From Chryseobacterium gleum (GTDB lineage: Bacteria; Bacteroidota; Bacteroidia; Flavobacteriales_D; Crocinitomicaceae), in the NCBI GenBank assembly GCA_943326315.2, contig CALPSU020000106.1:1-8272 (forward strand): 8,272 nucleotides of DNA, in the 5' to 3' direction. Of the stretch, positions 1 to 5,767 are shown piece after piece. Each line of letters opens with the position of its first letter. Positions within the stretch are counted from its first letter, which is position 1. A model generated the notes under the pieces. That model was not told the origin of the DNA, searched no databases, and saw nothing but the letters and a program-made list of their open reading frames with translations. A program made the translations under genes and the position numbers.

Positions 1-421
1 AATTATAGGGTCTAGCTAAAGTTGTATTAATAACAGTAAAAACGAGGCTGGAGTAAATTGTTAATAAAGCTAATGCTGAATTCTTAGATAAAAATCGAAT
101 ACAGATTTTATAAATAAGTATTGAATTTAGGAGGTAGAAAAAGATCCCAGTTGAACGAAGCGCCCATTCAGAATCACCAAAAAGTTGAGTCCAGAAATGG
201 AGAAATGCTTGGTAGAAAAACGGATGCATATCACCCGATTTTACACCAAAGTACCAAAAGGAGTTCCAATCAACATAGCGAGTTCTATACCAGGCGCTCA
301 ATTCATCGTTTGAAAGACCTTGAAATTCAATAAACAAAACACGTAAAAGGATTCCAATAGAAATCACCCAAATAAAAGTTGCGTGATTCTTGAAAAAAGT
401 GCTTTGAAATAGTCTAGCCAT
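1..421 (-). CDS. GT39 (ArnT/PMT-like) membrane glycosyltransferase, N-terminal part, cut by window edge
   Basis: The reading frame opens at an ATG (421-419) and stays open for 140 codons to the window start, so only the N-terminus is present. A hydrophobic helix at residues 14-33 is followed by a short loop with the N-D39-E40-L acidic motif. Then come G-D-M-H-P at 63-67, F-G-D-S-E-W-A-L-R at 81-89 and further hydrophobic stretches at about 90-109 and 115-134. This layout is typical of GT39/GT83 enzymes, in which the Asp-Glu in the first external loop is catalytic and a polyprenyl-phosphate sugar is the donor. By family, the protein would sit in the inner membrane and transfer a sugar to lipid or protein on the outer face. 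The acceptor cannot be told from this fragment. The start overlaps the rlmB stop (ATGGCTAG, 8 bases shared), which suggests translational coupling. The N-terminal pattern is clear, but the subfamily is uncertain. Confidence 0.8.
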   Translation of the reverse strand, partial: MARLFQSTFFKNHATFIWVISIGILLRVLFIEFQGLSNDELSAWYRTRYVDWNSFWYFGVKSGDMHPFFYQAFLHFWTQLFGDSEWALRSTGIFFYLLNSILIYKICIRFLSKNSALALLTIYSSLVFTVINTTLARPYN

Positions 422-1259
422 ACAATTCTTGGCGTGTTTTCTCGTACAAAACAATTCCAGCAGCTACTCCAACATTCATCGAAGCGATTTCACCTCTCAT
501 TGGAATTTTAGCTTTAATATCTGCCATATTTAAGAAATCGTTTGTAATACCATCTTCTTCAGAACCTAAAAGAATTACTACTGAACCCCTAAGGTTTACT
601 GTATACAACGGAATATTCGTTTTTTCTGTACAAGCAACTATTCTCATTCCGATTTGTTGAAGGTAAAATAAAGTATCCTTGATATTATCTGACTTACATA
701 CAGGAATTCTATTTAATGCTCCTGCTGAAGTTTTAATTGCATCTGAAGTAACTTGAACAGAACCTCTAGAAGGAATTAAAATAGCATCAACTCCTTGACA
801 TTCAGCTGTACGTGCTATTCCTCCAAAATTTCGAACATCCGTTATTCTGTCTAAAACTAAAATACATGGTTTTTTACCTTGCTCCATTAATTCTTCCGCT
901 AATTTCTCAACAGATCCATATTTAATTGGAGCAACGAAAGCGATAACACCTTGGTGATTATTATCCGTGATTTTATCTAGTTTTTCAACAGGTACAAACT
1001 GTAAATAATAATGTTTATCCGCTAGAATATCTTTCAATTCTTGAAAAAGATCTTTGTTCATCCCTTTCAAAATCATTATTTTATTGATCTCACGTTCAGC
1101 TTTAATTGCTTCTATAACAGCACGAACTCCAAATATGAATTCATCATCTGATTCTTTTCGTTCTCTTTTTTGAAAATCACGAGGTGTAAATTCATCTCTC
1201 GAAAAATTATCCTTTTTAGGATAAGATTCTCTTTTATTATACTGTTTTCTATTTTCCAT
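414..1259 (-). CDS. rlmB: 23S rRNA (guanosine-2'-O-)-methyltransferase RlmB, SpoU/TrmH family
   Basis: This is a SPOUT-class methyltransferase, which uses S-adenosylmethionine to methylate a ribose 2'-OH; RlmB modifies a guanosine in 23S rRNA. Numbering from the ATG at 1259, residues 1-39 are a charged, low-complexity tail. Residues 41-110 form the L30e-like RNA-binding domain (F-G-V-R-A-V-I-E-A-I to H-Q-G-V-I-A-F-V). The catalytic domain follows, with motif 1 L-D-R-I-T-D-V-R-N-F-G at 136-146 (N144), motif 2 L-L-G-S-E-E-D-G-I at 230-238 and motif 3 I-P-M-R-G-E-I-A-S-M-N-V at 252-263. The product is 281 residues, longer than the roughly 245 usual in proteobacteria because of the tail. A TTG-initiated extension to 1301 is possible but rejected, because that TTG and the sequence behind it form a good -33/-7 promoter. 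The gene lies downstream of osmC and overlaps the GT39 gene. The family is clear; RlmB rather than a sister TrmH-like enzyme is very likely. Confidence 0.93.
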   Translation of the reverse strand: MENRKQYNKRESYPKKDNFSRDEFTPRDFQKRERKESDDEFIFGVRAVIEAIKAEREINKIMILKGMNKDLFQELKDILADKHYYLQFVPVEKLDKITDNNHQGVIAFVAPIKYGSVEKLAEELMEQGKKPCILVLDRITDVRNFGGIARTAECQGVDAILIPSRGSVQVTSDAIKTSAGALNRIPVCKSDNIKDTLFYLQQIGMRIVACTEKTNIPLYTVNLRGSVVILLGSEEDGITNDFLNMADIKAKIPMRGEIASMNVGVAAGIVLYEKTRQELYG

Positions 1260-1271
1260 TTTCTTTATATT

Positions 1272-1301
1272 CAAATTTCCTCCCCACGTTAAAGGATTCA
1301 A
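1272..1301 (-). promoter_or_regulatory. Probable Bacteroidota-type promoter of rlmB
   Basis: On the minus strand a TTG (1301-1299) is followed after 19 bases by GAAATTTG (1279-1272). This is one mismatch from the Bacteroidota consensus TTG-(17-23)-TAnnTTTG. The rlmB ATG follows 12 bases after the -7 element, giving a very short leader, as at other genes in this window. Assignment is by motif only. Confidence 0.5.
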
Positions 1302-1305
1302 TTAA

Positions 1306-1361
1306 CTAATTACTTATACCTAATTTCTAAAAACTAACAACTAATCACTAATAGCTAATTT
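1306..1361. repeat. Heptad tandem repeat, eight CTAAnnn units
   Basis: Read on the plus strand, units of exactly 7 bases begin at 1306, 1313, 1320, 1327, 1334, 1341, 1348 and 1355. Seven of the eight begin with CTAA; the unit at 1313 reads CTTA. On the minus strand this is a run of nnTTAGn heptads. The array fills the gap between osmC and rlmB and runs into the end of osmC, giving its last codons and its TAG stop (1350-1348). Because 7 is not a multiple of 3, TAA on one strand and TAG on the other fall in all three frames. No function is known to me. Confidence 0.8.
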
Positions 1362-1752
1362 CAAATTCTACCTCAACATTATCTCCTAACGTTTTAGCAA
1401 CAGGACACGCTTTACCAGCTCTGATAACTCGTTCTGCTGTTTCATCGTCCCAATTATTTCCAGATAAATCCAATTTTATTACAATTTTCCCAATTCTTCT
1501 TGGATTTGCTTCCATGATTTTCTGAATATCCGCTTTTGCATTCGTAAAATTAATCGAATGATTTTCTGCAAATATCCCCATTATTGTAATCATACAAGAA
1601 GCATAAGCAGTTGCTACCAAATCAGTTGGTGAAAAAGATTCTCCTTTTCCATTATTGTCAATTGGGGCATCTGTAATGATTTTTGTTTGAGATTGAATGT
1701 GTGTACAACTCGTTCTAAGATCGCCTAAATATTCAACAGTTGAAGTTATCAT
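1348..1752 (-). CDS. OsmC/Ohr-family protein (probable thiol peroxidase-like)
   Basis: This is a small cytoplasmic protein of the OsmC/Ohr superfamily, many members of which reduce organic hydroperoxides with two conserved cysteines. From the ATG at 1752 it has 134 residues, a normal length. It has an N-terminal strand region (T-V-E-Y-L-G-D-L-R at 5-13), then G-K-G-E38-S-F-S-P-T-D-L-V-A at 35-47. The first conserved cysteine, C53, is in A-Y-A-S-C-M, and the second, C116, is in G-K-A-C-P-V-A-K. Both redox cysteines are therefore present. A seven-residue longer version would start at a TTG (1773), but that TTG is the end of a TAAATTTG promoter element, so the ATG is chosen. The gene starts 43 bases after the PHP-GT4 stop and precedes rlmB. 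It resembles the YhfA/general OsmC branch more than Ohr or OsmC proper, so no symbol is given and the substrate is unknown. Confidence 0.88.
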   Translation of the reverse strand: MITSTVEYLGDLRTSCTHIQSQTKIITDAPIDNNGKGESFSPTDLVATAYASCMITIMGIFAENHSINFTNAKADIQKIMEANPRRIGKIVIKLDLSGNNWDDETAERVIRAGKACPVAKTLGDNVEVEFEISY

Positions 1753-1770
1753 GAGGATAATAATTTTCTG

Positions 1771-1778
1771 CAAATTTA
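1771..1778 (-). promoter_or_regulatory. Probable -7 promoter element of osmC gene
   Basis: TAAATTTG on the minus strand (1778-1771) matches the Bacteroidota TAnnTTTG element exactly and lies 18 bases before the osmC-family ATG. It is followed by CAGAAAA, as at the lpdA promoter. No TTG is found at the usual 17-23 base distance upstream, so only half of the promoter is supported. Confidence 0.5.
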
Positions 1779-1795
1779 CTGCTTTTAAGTGAGAT

Positions 1796-4468
1796 TTAGA
1801 ATTCTAATCCAACATCCTCCATTAATTTATTTAAAATTAATTCTTTATCATATTTTTTAGAACGTTCAAATGCTTCTAATCGGAAACCGTCGTGATTGAT
1901 TGGATTTGAAAAATAGGTGATAATAGAATTTTGCATTTCATTTTTCCCTGAACTTAAAAATCCACTTTTACCATGTTCAATAATATCTTTCGGTCCTTTT
2001 GATTTATATGCTGTAACTGGAAGTCCACAGCTTAATGCTTCTAAAACCACACAACTAAATGTGTCATATTTTGAGGGTAGAATTAGTAAGTCGGCTGATG
2101 AATATATTTTGGCAAGAGTTTCTTTATTTTGCCATCCTAGAAATATTGCGTTTGGAAGTTTTTCTTTGAGCATTTTTTCTTCAGGACCTTCACCTACAAA
2201 TACTAATCGTAAATTTTTTACTTCTGATTTTACAGATTTATAAATATCAATGATATCTAATAATCCTTTTTCCAAGCTAAATCTTCCAACATATAATAGA
2301 ATTTTCTCGTTCTTTTTGACTTTAAATAATTCTGATTTATCATTTACCCTAGGATAAAAAGCTTCGTTGTTCCAATGAGCAGTTAATTTTATATTTTCTT
2401 CTTTGAAATTCATTTCTGATGAAGCCAACCATTTTTTATGGTCAGAATTTAATACAAATAAATTATCGAAGCCGTTGTAGTATGCTCTTAAGAATCGTCT
2501 TATTCGACTCATATTATGCATGTCTAAATTCATCGTTTTTCGAGCGAAAATTAACCAATCTGTATGAATGTAAAAATGGGCGGGTAATGTATATGCATTC
2601 TTTAAGTACAACCCAACTAATCCCATTATTCCTTCAGTTGAACACATTATTCTATCGTATTCATTTTCTAAAAATAGATGATGAATTTCATTGAAATTAG
2701 GAATTCGAATCGGCTGTTGCTTGTAGAAAGGAATCTCAAATTCAGCTAAAGGTTTGATTACTATTAAATGGTCATCTTGAATAATGGTGTTACTACAAAC
2801 TAAAATATCAATCGGTAGGTTTCTACGTTTGATTTCGTTATGTATATCTTGCAATACTCCTGAAACGCCATTATTATCATCGTATGTATCCGTCAACCAA
2901 AGCATTCGTTTGGGATGTTTGTATTTATTGAAACGTTCTGAAAAATCATTTAATAACGGACGAGTATTATATAATACTTTGCTGCTAGTAAAATTTGCTC
3001 CTAATAAAATTGTTGATGTGAACAGAGGAAATGTGATTCCATCAAAGAAATTTGAAAAATCAGGTTTCGAAAGCTTTTTGTTTTTATTTTTTTTGGCTGA
3101 TTTAGGATTAAATAAAGCTCTAAAATCACTCGGAATTTCGAGTTGTTCAATTATATCATCTAACTTGAGTTTTTTAAAATAATTTTCTGAAAACAAATTA
3201 TTGATTTTCACAGTTAATCTAGAAAAGAGAATATTATTCAAATTAGTGCTCATTGAATTTAACGCGAGACTAAATTCACTAATCATCTTTTCAGGAGTAT
3301 GATTATGTGCTTTTGCAATCCTTACTACATCATCAAAAATAGGTTTGTAAACTTTTGGAAGTAAAAATCGCTTTGACTTAGAAGGTACTTTGCCAGTTAA
3401 ACAATCGTGAAATAGTTTAACAAAACGCATTGTTTTTTTATTTCTACTAACTTCTGAAAAAGCATTTGATACTAGTAAAGAAAGGATTTTATCTTTTGAA
3501 GAACCTTTATGTAATAAAATTCGAAAAAGTCCTGGATCTTCTTTGTGCATTGCAATTTGACAAACATAATCTAAAAAAGCAACGGTCAGTTTTTCAGAAT
3601 TTTGATGAGTTCCATATGGTATTATAGCACCATTTTTTATTGCTTCCAATGCTAAATCGGATAGTTTTTCAGTTTTTCGACGCTCTTCTAAATTTGGAAT
3701 ATGCAAAGAAGTTCCTGTTTGTCCTGAAAAAATTCCCATGTGACTATCTGAACCTCCAGAATACGATTTTTTGTATCTGTTTTTACAATATATATTTATG
3801 TCAACATTAAAACGTTCAGCATCTGCATCAATTTGTTCAGGAGTAATTGACTCCAACCAAGTTTTAACCAACATGTTTTGCCATGTATCTCTTTGACCAT
3901 TTAAGACTTCAAATCGTTCAAACACCAAAGCCATTTTACTGAAAAAATCAAACGATGGAGTTCCTTGTGTACTATAGTGATATAATGGATGTGCCCAAAT
4001 TGTAGGTATATCGTTTTCGTTTGTATATTGAAGAAATTGGTAGATATTTTTTCTAAGTTTGTTTAAAATGATTTCTTGTTCTTGATCGAAACCATATGTT
4101 AAAACGTGAATTCCAACATTGAAATCAGGTACATAACAACTAAATTCAGAGCCTATTAATACATCAATACCTTTTTTTTGTAAAACAAAACAAGATCGAG
4201 CATTATTATGATTCGTAATTGTAATAACGTCAGTTTTATTTTTTTTAAGTGTTTTTATTAAGTTTTCTGTCGGTAACCATGTTTCAGGAACATTCAAGAT
4301 TCTACCCATTAATTCATCCGGCACATTGCTATTAAAATCATGGCAATGAAGGTCTATTTTTAAAATTTCATTTTCAGGAAATTTTGACTTTTCTATTTTT
4401 AAATATTGTTTTAAATCATTTGATAATTCTTGTTGCAGACTTATTTTTCTGTTCTTATATAGTGTCAT
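1796..4468 (-). CDS. PHP-domain phosphoesterase fused to GT4 glycosyltransferase
   Basis: This 890-residue protein has two recognisable enzyme domains. The N-terminal PHP domain (about 36-290) keeps the metal-ligand set: D-L-H41-C-H43, T-N-H87, G-S-E108, G-I-H121, W-A-H160-P and S-D241-S-H243. PHP proteins are metal-dependent phosphoesterases or related hydrolases. Residues 290-515 are mostly helical and charged, with a Lys/Asn-rich stretch at 455-470 and a hydrophobic patch at about 475-493; I recognise no family there. The C-terminal GT4 domain (about 520-890) begins with a Rossmann-like strand (R-M-L-W-L-T-D at 521-527). It has Y-V-G-R-F-S-L-E-K-G at 726-735 (R729 and K734 are likely donor-phosphate contacts) and an EX7E-type motif in the variant D802-x7-E810, followed by A-L-S-C-G-L-P-V. 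GT4 enzymes are retaining and use nucleotide sugars. No signal peptide or clear transmembrane helix is seen, so the protein is probably cytoplasmic or membrane-peripheral. The acceptor and the phosphoester substrate are unknown. Confidence 0.85.
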   Translation of the reverse strand: MTLYKNRKISLQQELSNDLKQYLKIEKSKFPENEILKIDLHCHDFNSNVPDELMGRILNVPETWLPTENLIKTLKKNKTDVITITNHNNARSCFVLQKKGIDVLIGSEFSCYVPDFNVGIHVLTYGFDQEQEIILNKLRKNIYQFLQYTNENDIPTIWAHPLYHYSTQGTPSFDFFSKMALVFERFEVLNGQRDTWQNMLVKTWLESITPEQIDADAERFNVDINIYCKNRYKKSYSGGSDSHMGIFSGQTGTSLHIPNLEERRKTEKLSDLALEAIKNGAIIPYGTHQNSEKLTVAFLDYVCQIAMHKEDPGLFRILLHKGSSKDKILSLLVSNAFSEVSRNKKTMRFVKLFHDCLTGKVPSKSKRFLLPKVYKPIFDDVVRIAKAHNHTPEKMISEFSLALNSMSTNLNNILFSRLTVKINNLFSENYFKKLKLDDIIEQLEIPSDFRALFNPKSAKKNKNKKLSKPDFSNFFDGITFPLFTSTILLGANFTSSKVLYNTRPLLNDFSERFNKYKHPKRMLWLTDTYDDNNGVSGVLQDIHNEIKRRNLPIDILVCSNTIIQDDHLIVIKPLAEFEIPFYKQQPIRIPNFNEIHHLFLENEYDRIMCSTEGIMGLVGLYLKNAYTLPAHFYIHTDWLIFARKTMNLDMHNMSRIRRFLRAYYNGFDNLFVLNSDHKKWLASSEMNFKEENIKLTAHWNNEAFYPRVNDKSELFKVKKNEKILLYVGRFSLEKGLLDIIDIYKSVKSEVKNLRLVFVGEGPEEKMLKEKLPNAIFLGWQNKETLAKIYSSADLLILPSKYDTFSCVVLEALSCGLPVTAYKSKGPKDIIEHGKSGFLSSGKNEMQNSIITYFSNPINHDGFRLEAFERSKKYDKELILNKLMEDVGLEF

Positions 4469-4632
4469 TTTTAAACAATTAATTATTCTACAATTTTATG
4501 AAAAAGGAGGGACGTACACATGTCTTAAATATGATATAAATGTTATGTTACGATGATTTTTTATAGTGAATATTAATAATTTGATAATGAGAGATAGAAT
4601 TTATCCAGAGATTTCGCGAGTTTTTTCACGAA

Positions 4633-4702
4633 GTTTCAAAGAGTTTTGTATAAAAAAATAACTCTGTGAAACACTTTGCTTTCCTCCTTTAAAAACTCTG
4701 TG
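4633..4702. repeat. Degenerate CTCTGTG repeat with hairpin
   Basis: ACTCTGTG occurs twice in direct orientation (4661-4668 and 4695-4702). A related inverted copy, CAAAGAGTT, lies at 4637-4645. The arms 4633-4645 and 4660-4672 pair at 12 of 13 positions around a 14-base loop. Similar CTCTGTG-rich intergenic stretches are, from memory, common in flavobacterial genomes. No T-run follows, so this does not look like a standard terminator for either neighbour, both of which are transcribed away from it. Confidence 0.5.
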
Positions 4703-4761
4703 GTTAAAAACTACTCTAAAAAATACTTCTCCAGAAAACTATAAAAACGAATGAGAGGTTT

Positions 4762-4769
4762 TATATTTG
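4762..4769 (+). promoter_or_regulatory. Probable -7 promoter element of lipA
   Basis: TATATTTG matches TAnnTTTG exactly and ends 16 bases before the lipA ATG. No TTG lies 17-23 bases upstream, so the -33 half is missing or degenerate. A start of transcription just downstream would leave a leader of about ten bases and no room for a Shine-Dalgarno site. Confidence 0.5.
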
Positions 4770-4785
4770 TATAAAATAGTTTGTA

Positions 4786-5661
4786 ATGACTGAAAATACA
4801 GATAGCGAAAACCAATTGGAACGTTTAAAAAAACCAAAATGGTTAAAGGTAAAATTACCTACTGGGGAGAGTTATAAAAAAGTTCGAGCTTTGGTTAGCG
4901 AACACAAATTACATACTATTTGTGAAAGCGGAAGTTGTCCAAATATGGGTGAATGTTGGGGTGAAGGAACTGCGACATTTATGATTTTGGGTAACATTTG
5001 TACACGTTCATGTGGTTTTTGCAATGTTCAAACTGGTCGCCCTGAAGAAGTTGATATTTATGAGCCAGGAAGAGTAGCGCAAAGCGTGAAATTAATGACT
5101 GTAAAACATGCAGTTATTACATCTGTAGACAGAGATGATTTAAAAGATGGTGGTTCTGAAATTTGGGCGCAAACTATTCGAGCAATTCGTCAACAATCTC
5201 CGACTACTACAATGGAAACATTAATTCCAGATTTTGCTGGGAAATGGGAAAATCTACAAACTATTATCGATGTAGCTCCAGAAATTGTTTCCCATAATTT
5301 AGAAACCGTTAGACGTTTGACAAAACAAGTTCGAATTCAAGCAAAATATGACCGTAGTTTAGAAGTTCTTTTCCGTTTGAAAAAAGGTGGAATGAGAACG
5401 AAATCGGGAATAATGTTAGGACTTGGTGAAACACCTGAAGAGGTGATTGAAAGCATGCAGGATCTTCGCAGTGTCGATGTTGATATATTAACGCTAGGAC
5501 AATATTTACAGCCCTCTCCAAAACATTTACCAGTAGTTGAATTCATCACTCCCGAAAAATTTGAAGAATATAGAATTTTAGGTATGGAAATGGGTTTCAG
5601 ATACGTGGAAAGTGGACCGCTAGTAAGATCTTCTTATCATGCTGAGAAGCATTTGTTTTGA
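4786..5661 (+). CDS. lipA: Lipoyl synthase LipA
   Basis: This radical-SAM enzyme inserts two sulfur atoms into protein-bound octanoyl groups, making the lipoyl cofactor of pyruvate and 2-oxoglutarate dehydrogenase E2 proteins and of glycine cleavage H protein. All cluster ligands are visible. The auxiliary [4Fe-4S] cluster has C46-x4-C51-x5-C57 (C-E-S-G-S-C-P-N-M-G-E-C). The radical-SAM cluster has C72-x3-C76-x2-C79 (C-T-R-S-C-G-F-C). The C-terminal R-S-S-Y at 281-284 provides the conserved serine that ligates the auxiliary cluster. The length of 291 residues is normal. The ATG at 4786 is the natural start: the sequence before it is the promoter element and the N-terminus has the usual K-P-x-W-L-K-V-K-L-P block at 16-25. 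The gene is transcribed away from PHP-GT4 and seems monocistronic. No lipB is visible in the window. Confidence 0.97.
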   Translation: MTENTDSENQLERLKKPKWLKVKLPTGESYKKVRALVSEHKLHTICESGSCPNMGECWGEGTATFMILGNICTRSCGFCNVQTGRPEEVDIYEPGRVAQSVKLMTVKHAVITSVDRDDLKDGGSEIWAQTIRAIRQQSPTTTMETLIPDFAGKWENLQTIIDVAPEIVSHNLETVRRLTKQVRIQAKYDRSLEVLFRLKKGGMRTKSGIMLGLGETPEEVIESMQDLRSVDVDILTLGQYLQPSPKHLPVVEFITPEKFEEYRILGMEMGFRYVESGPLVRSSYHAEKHLF

Positions 5662-5726
5662 TGATAGAATTTCTATTAAATTAAAATCTCTTTTTTTTTA
5701 AAATTTTAAGTGCTAAAGCTCAATTA

Positions 5727-5759
5727 TTTGAATTTGAGGTGCAGCACAATTTAACTTTG
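5727..5759 (+). promoter_or_regulatory. Probable Bacteroidota-type promoter of the lipoprotein-DsbA unit
   Basis: TTTG (5727-5730) is followed after 21 bases by TAACTTTG (5752-5759). Both halves fit the Bacteroidota promoter consensus and spacing. The lipoprotein ATG starts 8 bases after the -7 element, so the leader is almost absent. The 106-base gap before this gene and the presence of both elements suggest transcription independent of lipA. Confidence 0.6.
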
Positions 5760-5767
5760 TCTGCATA

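Larger units (their letters stand above)
4469..4785. other. Divergent intergenic region without a gene
   Basis: These 317 bases separate two genes read outward, PHP-GT4 (minus) and lipA (plus). I find no supportable ORF, tRNA or riboswitch here. The right part carries the CTCTGTG-type repeat and hairpin and, next to lipA, a TATATTTG promoter element. The left part (4469-4620) is plain AT-rich sequence that should contain the PHP-GT4 promoter, but no good match to the consensus is seen. Confidence 0.7.

Noticed and set aside
121..333. 70-residue plus-strand reading frame near the left edge
   Set aside because: It lies antisense to the GT39 fragment, which has a recognisable fold pattern on the minus strand; the 70 residues resemble no family and begin with a non-ATG codon.
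1299..1361. Heptad array as a CRISPR array
   Set aside because: The period is only 7 bases with no spacers and no cas genes nearby.
1917..3182. Three plus-strand reading frames of 91-132 residues inside the PHP-GT4 gene
   Set aside because: They are antisense shadows of a clear coding frame, with no recognisable motifs or start signals.
4491..4498. TAAAATTG on the minus strand as promoter of PHP-GT4
   Set aside because: It has one mismatch in the TTTG core and no TTG at normal spacing upstream; in this AT-rich spacer that is too weak to call.
5309..5549. Two overlapping minus-strand reading frames of 70 residues inside lipA
   Set aside because: They are shadows of lipA, overlap each other in different frames and show no family features.
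5664..5699. ATAGAA/TTCTAT hairpin plus T-run after lipA as a terminator
   Set aside because: The stem is only 6 AT-rich base pairs with a 1-base loop, and the T-run begins 14 bases later; too weak to call, though some termination at the T-run is possible.
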